From Achatina immaculata (taxonomy: Eukaryota > Mollusca > Gastropoda > Stylommatophora > Achatinidae): a stretch of 64,000 bases of DNA. Where the stretch lies: NCBI GenBank assembly GCA_009760885.1, contig CM019713.1, positions 10,096,774 to 10,160,773 of the forward strand, given 5' to 3'. Below the pieces are notes generated by a model that saw nothing but the letters and a program-made list of their open reading frames with translations, ran no database searches and was not told where the DNA came from. The position numbers were made by a program, and so were the translations under genes. How positions within the stretch are numbered: position 1 is the first letter of the stretch; each line of letters begins with the position of its first letter. Shown here one piece after another: positions 1-10,492 of the stretch.

Positions 1-4
1 CTTA

Positions 5-90
5 ATGCTAAGAACGCTAGGAAACAGAGGGAGGGGCAGCCCATGCTGGAGATGGATTAAGAATGTGATAGACACCCTAAATATCTCCTT
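5..90 (+). pseudogene. LINE reverse-transcriptase C-terminal trace (very short)
   Basis: The frame starting at 5 reads a stretch ending GRGSPCWRWIKNVID. This resembles the basic GR-rich W-D/N-I motif near the C-terminus of many LINE reverse transcriptases, also seen in the LINE-A copies here (GRPRRRWLQDIVDDL). Only about 25 residues are readable, so family assignment is not possible. Confidence 0.3.
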
Positions 91-194
91 ATTCGAGACA
101 ATCCGTCAAGTCCCATCAAGTAGTCTATTTGTCCCGTCAAAACTGAAAGGTATAAGAGAAAGAGGACACAGCAAAGAAAGAGAACGAATCCGCA

Positions 195-805
195 TGTATA
201 TAATCTATACATCACAAAACACGAATCTGCAGAATTAACATATAATCTATACATGATAAAACACGAATCTGCAGAATTAACATATAATCTATACATGATA
301 AAACACGAATCTGTAGAATTAACATATAATCTATACATGATAAAACACGAATCTGCAGAATTAACATGTAATCTATACATGATAAAACACGAATCTGCAG
401 AATTAACGTGTAATCTATACATGATAAAACACGAATCTGCAGAATTAACGTGTAATCTATACATGATAAAACACGAATCTGCAGAATTAACGTGTAATCT
501 ATACATGATAAAACACGAATCTGCAGAATTAACATGTAATCTATACATGATAAAACACGAATCTGCAGAATTAACATGTAATCTATACATGATAAAACAC
601 GAATCTGCAGAATTAACATATAATCTATACATGATAAAAAACGAATCTGTAGAATTAACATATAATCTATACATGATAAAACACGAATCTGCAGAATTAA
701 CATATAATCTATACATGATAAAACACGAATCTGTAGAATTAACGTGTAATCTATACATAACAAAACACGAATCTGCAGAATTAACATATAATCTATACAT
801 AACAC
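195..805. repeat. Minisatellite, 42-bp unit, about 14.5 copies
   Basis: The unit contains ATAAAACACGAATCTGCAG and repeats head to tail with few substitutions and no visible indels. Because 42 is a multiple of three and the unit lacks stops in several frames, it produces overlapping 220-250 codon open frames on both strands. These are artefacts of the repeat and not supported genes. Confidence 0.95.
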
Positions 806-897
806 CACAAGAACAGAATGCGCAACAAAAATCAAGGAAACAAGGGAGCTCAATTTTGAAAAGTCACCATAAATCAAAATCTGATCATGGGAAAGTA

Positions 898-1009
898 CTT
901 AGAAATGATGCAGGGGATATCCTGTTATGATTGAGAACTAAACGTATTAGGCTCTTAGAAATTATGCAGGGGATATCCTGTTATGACTGAGAACTAAACG
1001 TATTAGGCT
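898..1009. repeat. 56-bp tandem duplication (two copies)
   Basis: Copies at 898-953 and 954-1009 differ at two positions. Both contain GCAGGGGATATCCTGTTATG. This is a recent local duplication just after the 42-bp array. Confidence 0.95.
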
Positions 1010-2120
1010 CGATGGTTCTCACAGGACGGGCGTACCAAAACTTCCCTCGTCACCGCCTCGTTCCAGAATCGATTTGCTTTTCTCATCATTTTAGCTGTTC
1101 TCTCGCATCTATCCCCTGATCCAGCTCTCACGTCTTGCCGGCTTCGTCTGCTAGCGCAGTATGGGGGGGAGGCAATACGCCATTTCTTGTTTAGCTACCG
1201 GGGGAGGGGATTTCCTTCATCCGACTTCTCTCTCATTCTGAGCCCGAAAATACATGGCAGTGTGTCCGCGCAGCTCTTAATTTGGGTCTGCTAACGTCTG
1301 CTTGTCGAACTTCCATCACAAATCTTCACAGGCTGTTCAGATTATATTGGATAGAAAGATCTGGCCATTTGAACGACTGTTTTTCTATTTGTTTTTCTAT
1401 TTGTTCACATGCGCAGGGCATTTGTTCCAAGCGGGTGAGTAGCCACGCAACAACACTGTAGGCTTATTGTGTTGCTAAGTATTACAAACACTTAGTTGTG
1501 CATCTTACATTCACTAGACGTAAATGCAATACAACCAATCACACGTTACCAGTAGTGGCTGAGTTCAGCCCTTGTTACCTTGAAAACAGAACAAAACACT
1601 TTTCTCATCAAGAGACTCCATTTATGTAACAAAAAATGTGTGTATATGTTTAACGACAGCTGACTGAGGGTTTAAATGTTGGTATGTGAGCGCAATCAAT
1701 GATGAAACTGGTACTATTATTAAAATGAAGCTATGCAGAAAAGAAAATAGAAAGGGCAAATGCAGTTATAGAAAAAAAAAAAAGATACACAACCAATATT
1801 TCGGAACATATTGTTCGGAGAGAACAGAAAAGGTACAAAAAAAAAAAAGGCAGGACACATTAGGGGAAAAAAATACCTGTCTGTTCACAGGTCAAGTTCC
1901 TCCGAGATCTAGTAATGAATGTATAGCTGTTGGCGGGGCCCATGAGAGAGAGGGGGGGGGGTCTAGTCGGTGCACTGCTCCAGGGCCCGGGTTTTCTTTG
2001 TTGCAAAAGTGGGGCCGGAGGACTTCGTTGGGGGAATGTGGAGGGGATGTAGAAGATTTAGGGGGGGGGGGGTTGCGGGATTTTGCAGCATAATTTCTCT
2101 CCTGCTTGTAGATACACGAT
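1010..2120. other. Unannotated stretch, no supported feature
   Basis: Mixed-composition DNA with short A and G homopolymers (for example the G run near 2062). The small open frames at 1686-2181 are purine-rich, overlap on both strands and match no family that I recognise. Confidence 0.5.
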
Positions 2121-2430
2121 GTTTAGTTGTAGAAGTGCATACCCTCTCTATGCAAATGATACTGAAGTAGTACTTGCACATATGTTAAGTCTTGACACGT
2201 GTTAGGTATGCTCCACTGTGTAAGTGATACTGAAGTAGTAGTTGGATACATATGTTACTCTTGCTTCACTATGTAAATGACGCAGAAGTAGTATTTGCAT
2301 AAAAATGTTAGTCTTGCTTCACTATGTAAGTGATACTGAAGTAGTAGTTGGATACATATGTTAGTCTTGCTTCACTATGTAAGTGACGCTGAAGTAGCAA
2401 CTGCATACATTTGTTAGTCTTGCTCAAGAA
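2121..2430. repeat. Degenerate minisatellite, about 53-55-bp unit, about 5 copies
   Basis: Units contain TGAAGTAGTAGTTGGATACA and GTCTTGCTTCACTATGTAA. Spacing between successive GAAGTAG motifs is 67, 54, 53 and 54 bp, so the first unit carries an insertion. Confidence 0.85.
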
Positions 2431-2511
2431 CTGCTTGTTGTATAAGAAATTTCTTGATTTTAAAGTCTTTATGAAAGTGAATGATGTACTAGAAATACTC
2501 GTTCAAGTAAA

Positions 2512-2650
2512 ACTGTACTCTGAGTGAATCCGCTTTCCTTCAGCGTGAGTTGTTATTGTACTCTGAGTGAACCTGCATTCCTTGAATGTGCGCTATTGTT
2601 ATTGTACTCCGAATGAATCCGCATTCCTTGAATGTGCGCTGTTGTTATCG
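2512..2650. repeat. Short tandem repeat, about 43-46-bp unit, 3 copies
   Basis: TGTACTC followed by GAATCCGCATTCCTTGAATG recurs at about 2514, 2557 and 2603. The array ends near TTGTTATCGATC. Confidence 0.8.
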
Positions 2651-3585
2651 ATCTAATAATATTTGCATCCATTTTGGTATCGATCTATAACACTATTATA
2701 TTTATCCTACACAAGCTTTATAAGACACACTTATGTTAGCCACTATATGCCTTGAATAGCTTCGTGGCTGAGTATGCAGTGTATCGATCTCATGTGGATG
2801 TAAGTTGCTGCTTCTGTTTGGTTGTAATAACTGACCCTGCGGCAGTATCCAACAAATTTTCTTTTCTGACACAGTTTACATACTTTATGTTCCCCCCCCC
2901 CCCCCCAGGTTACTGCTTTCTTCTTCATTTTCAACTTCACAAGACAGACGCTTCGATGTGTTCAACCATTAATCACTGTACTGTAGATATTCACTGATAA
3001 ACACATCTTTTAACATGCATGAGGCCACGTGGTTCACCTGAACTGAGATTATACTAGTACCGGCGTGGCTGAACTTATTTATCGCTGAATATTACTACTT
3101 ACAGTTTCACACATGTCTAAATCTGAATATCCACAGTTGAATACTTCTTCTTTTCACAACCTGTATTTCTGTTACTAGAAGTTATAATACTATTCTTACT
3201 TTCACTTATAAGTCGAGATTATACTATTTCCATGCCTGCTTAAACTATCCGCTCCACAGATTACACTCTTCTCAAGAACGACCATTCACTCCAGTTTTCA
3301 CAACAGCAGCAAAAGAAAAGTCCTCTTTAAGACCTGAAAACCTGAAACTAACTTCTTGTAATAAGTATTCGTTCGTTTGTTGTTATTGTTGTTCAAGTTT
3401 GCACCAGACATAGCAGGATACCGTGTGATTGTTTGTCTAAAAAGTTGGTAGCTGCTAGAGAGACTGAATCTAAGCTAGGGGATTTCTGTGTCACGACCTC
3501 GTTTCTTTCCGGGTGTCACGACCCCTCGTGTCTACCGAACAGTTACTAAAGACTATGTCAATAAAACACTTTTGGGGGGGGGTGC
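2651..3585. other. Unannotated stretch
   Basis: AT-rich unique-looking DNA with a C homopolymer at about 2891-2906. The phrase GTGTCACGACC occurs twice near 3490-3525. No coding or mobile-element signal was recognised. Confidence 0.5.
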
Positions 3586-3587
3586 TA

Positions 3588-3808
3588 GTTGGCTAAGTTG
3601 ATATTACGCTGTTCTCTCGTGGCTAGACGGCTGCTCGTCCTACCGGAGTCCGTGGTTCGAATCCCAGGTAATTCTTTTGTGATTTTTCTTTCTCTCATGT
3701 CGAATTAAAGTGCTTTGTCTATGATTTTTTCGAGGTCTAATCCTACAAAACTGTGTTCTCTTACTTTACCGTACCAAAGCCTCGTAGATTCCTATTTATA
3801 AAAAAAAT
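3588..3808 (+). repeat. SINE-2 family copy, tRNA-like head with B box
   Basis: A clear RNA polymerase III B-box-like sequence, GGTTCGAATCC, lies at 3654-3664. It is followed by a body containing AAAGTGCTTTGTCTATGATTTT. The body recurs at 43650-43835, and a related one lies near 20460. Recurrence plus the promoter box supports a tRNA-derived SINE. The A box is weak, so the 5' end is approximate. Confidence 0.7.
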
Positions 3809-4311
3809 TGTTCCTAGAAAAGTCCTCTTACATTTAAGAGACTTTATTGTTGAACTGGGTGACGATGTACGATGATGACGTGCACAACAGTGGCATGATA
3901 CATTTCAAAACTCACGACAAGACGAATCTCCAACTCAAGACAACGCATTAAGTAAATTCCAGGCGACTACTGACCGTCCGTAGACGTTCGCCGCCATCAG
4001 AATTACTAACTACATTTCTAAACCTCTACTAATCTACCACGATACACAAAAACTACATTTCTTCACATACAATCTAACCTGATCTACTCTGTTCGAACTA
4101 AAACTTCTACTCTACTGTAAATCATCTGATTTCCGCCTCACAATTTTTCCTTCTACCCCAGTCGCACGTGAATCATGCGAGAAGCTTGCGAAGTGAGGTT
4201 CTCATTCAAGGGGGAATAATCTAACAACGGTATACTATTTACTATGGGACATAATCCTTTATATCCCAACTTTCCAATTCTCTGTTGAATTGCCAACCTT
4301 CTCTGTCATAC
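3809..4311. other. Unannotated stretch with weak similarity to 33.75 kb
   Basis: The order GACTTTATT, GGGTGACGATG, GGCGACTACTG and CGCCATCAGAA is echoed at about 33785-33930. The two may be decayed copies of one unknown repeat. No coding signal was seen. Confidence 0.35.
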
Positions 4312-4325
4312 TATCACGAGATATA
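4312..4325. repeat. Left target-site duplication of the PLE
   Basis: TATCACGAGATATA at 4312-4325 is repeated exactly at 6325-6338, immediately outside the two ends of the Penelope-like element. Confidence 0.8.
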
Positions 4326-4327
4326 AA

Positions 4328-4579
4328 AATGTATAAACTAGGAAAAAAGTAGGACCAGCTTTATTACTTAACGACTACAAAGTTGTGACGTTTCGGCGTG
4401 AGCCTTAATCACACAAAAACAAACAGGACGAAGAAATAGAGAGAGGAGATAAAGTATAGATTCATATGAATACTATTAAAAAGAAAGAAAAAAAAGTTTT
4501 AAAATTAAATATAGTACTTAGCTGTAAATTGTAAGGTGTGGCTTGTCTGGCGGTGTGTGTCAGGAATGGATTTAGTAGA
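4328..4579 (-). repeat. PLE left inverted terminal arm (pseudo-LTR)
   Basis: The reverse complement of this arm matches 6011-6260 over about 250 bp with few differences. Shared landmarks are AATGTATAAACTAGG, GACGTTTCGGCGTGAGCC and TGTCAGGAATGGATTTAG. The arm lies in antisense orientation to the downstream coding frame. Confidence 0.9.
4384..4430 (-). ncRNA. Hammerhead-ribozyme-like motif in left PLE arm
   Basis: On the minus strand the order is CGTC (candidate cleavage triplet), a short T-rich segment, TGATTA, A, GGC-TCAC-GCC (stem II) and GAAACG. This matches hammerhead core order with only 2-3 bp in stem III. Variant hammerheads with reduced stem III are reported from PLE termini. The expected C before TGA and the second G of TGANGA are substituted, so activity is uncertain. 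Confidence 0.5.
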
Positions 4580-5778
4580 ACAGCGAATACTTCGAGCAAA
4601 TCAGTAGTGTTGCCATGGGAACGAAAATGGGTCCCAGTTATGCATGTCTATTTATGGGCTTTCTGGAAGTCAAATTATGGGAAATCTACACTGGCAGACT
4701 TCCAGAATTCTATAAAAGGTACATCGATGATGGCATTGGAATCACAAGTATGTCACAGGAAGAGCTAAAAAATGTTATTCAATTCGCCAAGTCACTTAAT
4801 AAAAATATAAAATTCACTTATGAATTTTCTGACAAGTCTTTTAACGTTTTAGACATTAAAATTTCTATTGGCACAAACAGGCTTGTCACCTCTGTATTTT
4901 ACAAGCCCACCGAAAGCCACACCTATTTGCTTTACACCTCCTCCCATCCTGAAGCCTGTAAGAACTCCATCCCATACTCCCAACCCCTCCGTCTTCGCCG
5001 CATATGTCAGGATAATTTGGACTTTATAGATCAGTCCAACAAGTTATTAGAATTTTTCCATCATCGCCACTACCCAGAAAAGGTCCTTCGTGAAGCCTTC
5101 AACCGAATCCAACTAGTGAGCCGCAAAGAAGTATTCAGGAAAAAGCCTGTTACTCCATCTGACAGAGTTAAGTTAGTACTGCCTCTCCACCCGCATGGTC
5201 AGATGGTTAAGAAAATTCTTTATCGTCATCTGTTGCTAATCCAACTCGACTCCGACACTCGCGACATTTTCTCTGATCCACCCCTGTTGGCATACACACG
5301 TGAGCCAAACCGTAAGGACATTCTCGTCCACAGCCACGTGAAGCAGAGCCTTACATATGTTGGCACTAGAAAATGTAACCGCCCCCGCTGCGTTACCTGC
5401 CCGGTAGTCTGGGAAACGAAAACGATCACCTTTCCCAAAACTATCCTCACTCTTCATGTGGGATTCACATGCGAGTCTCGTAATGTGATATATGTCATCG
5501 TTTGCAAAAGATGCAGGATAACGTATACTGGTGAGACTGGCCTCAGATTAGGGGACCGCATACAAAAACATCTGTACGACATCGCCCAGCATGCTTCGAA
5601 ACCAGTCCCAAATCATTTCAACGGCCCCAACCGCAGAGGTAAATCTGATTTTATGGTAACAGTCATCAAACAATATCACGCAGATGACACAAGCTACCTG
5701 GCGCTTGAGAACCGCTGCATTCAAAATTATGGGACGCTGGAGCCACATGGGTTAAACTCGCTGTTCAGCTACACTTAA
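4579..5778 (+). pseudogene. Penelope-like reverse transcriptase / GIY-YIG endonuclease, N-terminally truncated
   Basis: The frame opens after a TAG at 4576-4578; the first Met is at 4615. It begins in reverse-transcriptase motif B (EQISSVAMGTKMGPSYA). The catalytic YIDD (motif C) is at residues 36-39 counted from that Met. The thumb region follows, then a Cys cluster (CNRPRCVTC) near residues 253-262 and a GIY-YIG domain (VIYVIVC about 291-297, then TYTGET from 303). The product would copy element RNA at a nick made by the endonuclease. Motifs A and earlier, including the first catalytic Asp, are absent, so it is not functional alone. The frame is otherwise intact for 400 codons, which implies recent insertion. 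No host role is implied. Confidence 0.9.
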
Positions 5779-6010
5779 CATTCTCTTCAATCATTATAAT
5801 ACCTCTCCACTAAGCTCCACCCCTTCTTACTTGTCAAACCTCATCACAGCATCACTTTGCAACCCCTCTTCCCTAATCATCTATTTCAACTTCTCCTGGC
5901 TAGGTCAGCATTGTATCACTCTCTCTCCTCTCCCTGGTTCCCCATCCACCACCCACAGTTACAACCCACCGACCACATATCACAGGTCTCCATTTAAACA
6001 GTCTCCACGC
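5779..6010 (+). other. PLE 3' untranslated region
   Basis: C/T-rich DNA between the stop codon and the right arm. Its first part, TACACTTAACATTCTCTTC, is echoed at 37915-37935, where a second truncated PLE lies. Confidence 0.7.
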
Positions 6011-6260
6011 TCTACTAAATCCATTCCTGACACACACCGCCGGACAAGTCACACCTTACAATTTACAGCTAAGTACTATATTTAATTTTTAAATGTTTTT
6101 TATTTCTTTTTAACAGTATTCACGTGAATCTATACTTTATCTCCTCTCTCTATTTCTTCGTCCTTATGTTTTTGTATGATTAAGGCTCACGCCGAAACGT
6201 CACAACTTTGTAATTGTTAAGTAATAAAGCTGTTCCTACATTTTTCCTAGTTTATACATT
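6011..6260 (+). repeat. PLE right terminal arm (pseudo-LTR)
   Basis: Inverted partner of 4328-4579. It is followed by a further 64 bp of element sequence (to 6324) that is absent from the left side but is matched in inverted orientation at about 37790-37850. Confidence 0.9.
6159..6199 (+). ncRNA. Hammerhead-ribozyme-like motif in right PLE arm
   Basis: CGTC at 6159-6162, TGATTA at 6177-6182, then an A, a GGC/GCC stem (6184-6186 with 6191-6193, loop TCAC) and GAAACG at 6194-6199. The layout equals that of the left arm. Stem III would be only CGT/ACG. Two core bases deviate from the canonical CTGANGA. Confidence 0.5.
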
Positions 6261-6324
6261 CTGGTATCACAGCTTTACTGCAGTGCTTCGTGTATAGTTA
6301 TATACTTACACATTAATTATTGTG

Positions 6325-6338
6325 TATCACGAGATATA
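6325..6338. repeat. Right target-site duplication of the PLE
   Basis: Exact second copy of TATCACGAGATATA found at 4312-4325. Confidence 0.8.
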
Positions 6339-6407
6339 GAGATATTTGTACGTTGTCAGTGCGAGATTTTTCTGTCAGTCATGAGGTCTGTGGAGAACTT
6401 GCGAAAA

Positions 6408-6670
6408 GACCGAGTCATGTCCAGAGCAACTCCGCGTGAGGGCGCCTCATCTTTTTGAAGACCGAGTCATGTCCAGAGCAAATCCGCGTGAGGGCGCCTC
6501 ATCTTTTTGAAGACCGAGTCATGCCCAGAGCAACTCAGCATGAGGGCGCCTCATGTTTTTGAAGACCGAGTCATGTCCAGAGCAACTCCGCGTGAGGGCG
6601 CCTCATCTTTTTTGAAGACCGAGTCATGTCCAGAGCAAATCCGCGTGAGGACGCCTCATCTTTTTGAGGA
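6408..6670. repeat. Minisatellite, 52-bp unit, 5 copies
   Basis: The unit contains GACCGAGTCATGTCCAGAGC and GAGGGCGCCTCATC. Copies differ at single bases, and one has an extra T in the T run. Confidence 0.95.
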
Positions 6671-6687
6671 GGAAATGATAGGCAAGT

Positions 6688-6868
6688 AAAAAGGTAAAAT
6701 TCCCGATTCCATGCCATTAAGGCATATTGGGGAACAAGGTGTTAGGCCCATCTTTTCCATGACCTTCGGCACATGAAAGTGTGATGTGGTCAGTATCACG
6801 CCTGGCCGCTTTACCTTCCCAGATTTCTCTGGTACCCATTTTTAGAGGCTAGGTCGACCCCGAGGCCA
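6688..6868 (-). repeat. SINE-A tail copy, 5'-truncated
   Basis: The reverse complement reads GGCCAGGCGTGATACTGACC-like sequence, then TTCATGTGCCGAAGGTCATG and ATATGCCTTAATGGCATGG, ending in TTTTACCTTT. This tail recurs at 18.1, 24.8, 32.0, 40.0 and 57.0 kb. The tRNA head is missing. Confidence 0.85.
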
Positions 6869-7450
6869 TACTACACATGAAATTAGAAGACGCATGCACA
6901 AAGGAAAATTGACCCTTTTAACACAAATATTGCTTCTTGTTACTGTTGCCAGTCACGCATATCCAAAGATTGGTAGAGTCAGCCATGATTGGAACTGTTC
7001 AGCGAGATAATGCATGGCATAACCCACAACAGTCGATACCTGGCTGCTTCAAAAGGAAAAGTGCCCGTATATAGTTTACAATAACATTCCGCAACATTTC
7101 TGTCTTGTTTGATACAAGATTCATATAAGACAAAATCGATGTGCAGAATCAGACTGAGTGAAGAGAATGTTACCCTAATTCTCATTATCATTTCTATTTT
7201 TTTTTCTTTTCAAATTTTACAATCGGTGCTAATCATTTGTATCTGATTTCACAATTTACTAATAATTTTCAGGTTTGGTGATTGATTTTCGAAATGTACA
7301 GTGAATATTCCAGCTCTGCTGGTTGATTTTCCAGTTTAGTTGAAGAAAATGGAAACAGAAAAGTTACAGTAATGTGACTTGTTAACAAATAAAGTTACTA
7401 CCTTGTTTTATTTACAATCGCCTTTTATTTTTTATACTATAGATATAAAT
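6869..7450. other. Unannotated AT-rich stretch
   Basis: Nothing recognisable: no repeat that recurs in the window and no coding signal. Confidence 0.5.
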
Positions 7451-7452
7451 AT

Positions 7453-7930
7453 CTAGGGCTGTTTTGCTATAATCGCTCTTATAGAAAATATTGTATATAC
7501 TCTTTTGCTGTAACCGCTCTTATAGAAAACAGTTGTATATACAGTAATTTGTTCCTATAATCCCTCTTTTAGGAAACAGTTGTATATACTGTGTTCCTAT
7601 AATCATTCTTTTTAGATAACAATTGTATATACTTTGTTCCTATAATCCTTCTTTTTAAAAAAACAATTGTATATACTGTGTTCCTATAATCGCTCTTTTT
7701 AGAAAACAATTTTATATACTGTGTTCCTATACTCCCTCTTTTTAAAAAAAAACAATTGTATACACTGTGTTCCTATAATCCCTTTTTTTAGAAAACAGTT
7801 ATATGTACTGTGTTCCTATAATCCTTCTTTTTTAGAAAACAATTGTATATACTGTGTTCCTATAATCGTTCTTTTTAGAAACCAATTGTATATATACTGT
7901 GTTCCTGTAATCCCTCTTTTTAGAAAACAG

Positions 7931-7999
<69 letters not shown>

Positions 8000-8030
8000 G
8001 TTCCTATAATCGCACTTATCGAAAAACCAG
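7453..8030. repeat. Minisatellite, about 41-bp unit, about 13 copies
   Basis: Units read roughly GTGTTCCTATAATC, CTCTTTTTAGAAAACA and GTTGTATATACT. Length varies through the A and T runs. The last full spacer between units has expanded into the AT tract at 7931-7997. Confidence 0.9.
7931..7997. repeat. (AT)n microsatellite, about 67 bp
   Basis: Uninterrupted TA dinucleotides nested inside the 41-bp array. They probably expanded from the ATATATAC present in each unit. Confidence 0.97.
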
Positions 8031-8540
8031 GCAAGTTGTACACATTAGTGAACTCTAAGTTGTTAACAAACATAAAAGATAATCAAGACAAGTTTAAAAT
8101 ACTAAACCACAGATAATTATACTGAAAACTATTGGAATAAAAAAGAAGGCTGAAAGTTATTGTTTAAATAAAGCTGTTTAAAAATGCGGAATGTGGAAGA
8201 AAAACTCGATGGCACGGAACAAACTGAATAATATCTATCAAGGCAGATTAGGGTTGGCTAATGCAGTATAAAAATACAAGATTAAATAACACAGGGAAAA
8301 GGCAATAATACGTTAAGCTAACATCGGCTTCGGCTTAGCTGATTAATTAGTGAACAACACGTGATTATCATACGCCGGATAGAAAGAATTCTTGTAAATT
8401 GACATAGAACATGCACTTGTATGTGTGTAATTATCGCTTGTACGTATGTAATTATCCGGAAATGGAATGAGAATCTATTTTAGGCCAAAGAGAGCATAAC
8501 CTCAATGTCTATAAGAAGTCCTCATATGCTGTTAAAAAAA
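8031..8540. other. Unannotated AT-rich stretch
   Basis: No repeat or coding signal recognised; it borders the Tc1 element. Confidence 0.5.
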
Positions 8541-8541
8541 A

Positions 8542-9890
8542 AAAGAAACGCAACACTACTTTAGTCGTAATGGACACCAAATTTAAAACTTGTATCAACA
8601 TTTTATTTTACGGAATTAATGTTTCAATCTTGGCATGAAGAAACTTTAAGACTTTAACAATGAAATGATGTTCATTAAATTTGGTTTGGAGTTTTATTCT
8701 TTGCGTCTGAGGCCTCCGTTTCAGTAAGGTGTATGGCCTCATCTGGCCTGTATCAGAGAACGACATCTCCTTGACATGGATCCGATTAGCCGTTGGATCT
8801 GTTGTTGTGGGATGGCTACCCACTCTTCCCACAGTGCAAGAGACAACTGTTGGAGATTGGTTGGCGCCACGTCTCGCTGTCGGACTTGTCAGTCGAGTTT
8901 ATCCATTAGTGTTCTATTAGGTTCATATCTGATGACATTGATGGCCACGGAATGATCTGGACGTTGTTGTCAGCGATGAACTGGGTGGTAAGTTGTGCCA
9001 CATGAGGTCGAGCGTTATCATGCTGAAAAATCGACCCTGGTGCAGCCAGAAGTGGAAGGACGTGAGGACGAAGCAACGTATCACTGGGCATTCAGGCGTC
9101 TTTCAGTCTGCACCAGGTAACTTCTTCCCATGAAGTTGATCGTACCCCACACCAGTACACCTCCACCACCATGTAAAGGAGCATCATCCATGCATTTCTG
9201 GGCGCTACGCTCAAGGACTCTGCGGTAAACTCTTCTCCGTCTATCATGTCGCTGAAGCAGAAAGAATGATTCATTACTAAACCAAACCCTTCTCCAATCA
9301 TTCGCAAAGGTCCATTGACGATTCTGGTTCGCCCACTGCAGTCGATTTTAGCGACGCCGGTCCGTAAGAACAGGACCTCTGTAGGGTTTTCTAGCCCAGA
9401 CTAGCGGCATGCAGCCGGTTCCTGACCGTTTAATCTGAAATTCGACAAGCTGCTATCATTGACTGGACTGTTGAGGACGCAGATGCAAATCATTGCCTGA
9501 GGTGACACAGCCGTATGAAGCGATCTTCAGCAGGAGTTGTGACTATGGGTCTTCCACTGCGCGGCCGGTCTGCAATTGATCCAGTTTCTTCAAATCGTCT
9601 ACAAAGGCGACTAATGGTGCTTCTAACCACATTAAATTGTCTGGCCACTACACTTTGTGACTGTGCAGTCTGTAAACGTCCAATGATGATGAGTGGTTGC
9701 TCTGTAGTGAAATGAGCCATTCTTGCACATTGAATTTTCAGATGAATTGATTCGAGGAGCGTCAATCTTTTATAGGCATTCAATGACACGGTCAGTGAGT
9801 TTTGTGTTCAGTAAGTTTCATGGGATTCTCGTGAACCTGTCATGAGTTATTGTCAAAAATGATGTTTTGACTAGTGTCGCTTCTCTGTGC
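8542..9890 (-). mobile_element. Tc1-like DNA transposon, decayed
   Basis: A transposase remnant lies on the minus strand between degenerate terminal motifs. AAAGAAACGCAACACTAC at 8542-8559 is roughly inverted as CTAGTGTCGCTTCTCT near 9871-9886. The size, about 1.35 kb, fits a full-length Tc1-type element. The terminal repeats are imperfect, so exact ends are approximate. Confidence 0.75.
8906..9789 (-). pseudogene. Tc1-like transposase pseudogene
   Basis: The N-terminal part (9490-9789) shows a paired-type helix-turn-helix (QSVVARQFNVVRSTISRL) and an RPRSGRP linker, typical of Tc1-family DNA-binding domains. Further along the minus strand, 9092-9307 keeps FSDMIDG and a GVRSTSW-like segment of the catalytic core. 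The next piece, 8906-9091, keeps IFQHDNARPHVAQ, which includes the second catalytic Asp, and IPWPSMSSDMNLIEH, which leads to the third acidic residue. The pieces lie in different frames, so the gene is broken by frameshifts and stops. Confidence 0.88.
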
Positions 9891-10203
9891 TCGTGAATCA
9901 TCTGCTGAGTACAATTCAGGTCAGCACTTGAAGTTGATGTCCAAATGAACGTTTCAGACAATTTTCCCTTGTCTGATCAGCAAATTTCAGTTTAAATCGC
10001 AACATCGTATTTGTGTTTCTTATAATGATCTCCCTTCAAAACCGTACTAGGAAAAACAAAACAGGAAATCCTGACCTTGAGTATAATCTTTTGCTCTTAA
10101 AGATATCTTATTTATTAAACCTTGTTTGCTGTCCTCTTTATCTCAAAGAACAAATTGAAGTATAGAGACGTTTTTTTTAAAATGAGTTCCTTACATTAGG
10201 AGT

Positions 10204-10302
10204 GTCAGTCATTTTCACGTCCCTTACGGAACTTTGCCTCTCTAACAGCTCCCCTGTAGGCCTCTTGGCTGTAAGCAAGATACCCTGCTGCTGATGCTGA
10301 TG
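10204..10302 (-). repeat. LINE-A 3' end, short copy
   Basis: The reverse complement contains CATCAGCAGCAGGGTATCTT and GGCCTACAGGGGAGC, then AGAGGCAAAGTTCCGTAAGG, and ends near a GACT-type tail. This is the 3' terminus shared by about ten copies in the window. Confidence 0.85.
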
Positions 10303-10307
10303 ATTAG

Positions 10308-10308
<1 letters not shown>

Positions 10309-10360
<52 letters not shown>
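10309..10360. repeat. (AT)n microsatellite
   Basis: About 48 bp of TA dinucleotides directly after the LINE-A 5' truncation point. Confidence 0.97.
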
Positions 10361-10363
<3 letters not shown>

Positions 10364-10492
10364 AAATCAGAAATGATTAATTATAGATAGAGAAACTATA
10401 AATGTATCACCTTATCTGCATCCTTTGCACTTCATGTAGAGGCTCTATGAATTCGCCATCATGTGTCATGTGACCACGCGGAGGATGAAAAA

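Larger units (their letters stand above)
4326..6324 (+). mobile_element. Penelope-like retroelement (PLE), 5'-truncated, fold-back termini
   Basis: The 2.0-kb insertion is bounded by an exact 14-bp direct repeat. It holds one open frame joining a reverse-transcriptase C-terminal half to a GIY-YIG endonuclease, the defining combination of canonical PLEs. The ends are long near-identical inverted arms (4328-4579 and 6011-6260). PLE copies are known to be 5'-truncated and to carry partial terminal repeats in direct or inverted order. Here the left arm stops exactly where the coding frame opens, at reverse-transcriptase motif B, so motifs upstream of B are missing. The copy cannot be autonomous but looks young. 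Confidence 0.9.

Noticed and set aside
195..805. CRISPR-like direct repeats
   Set aside because: Units are contiguous with no unique spacers. The same holds for all other arrays in this window, and the content is eukaryotic.
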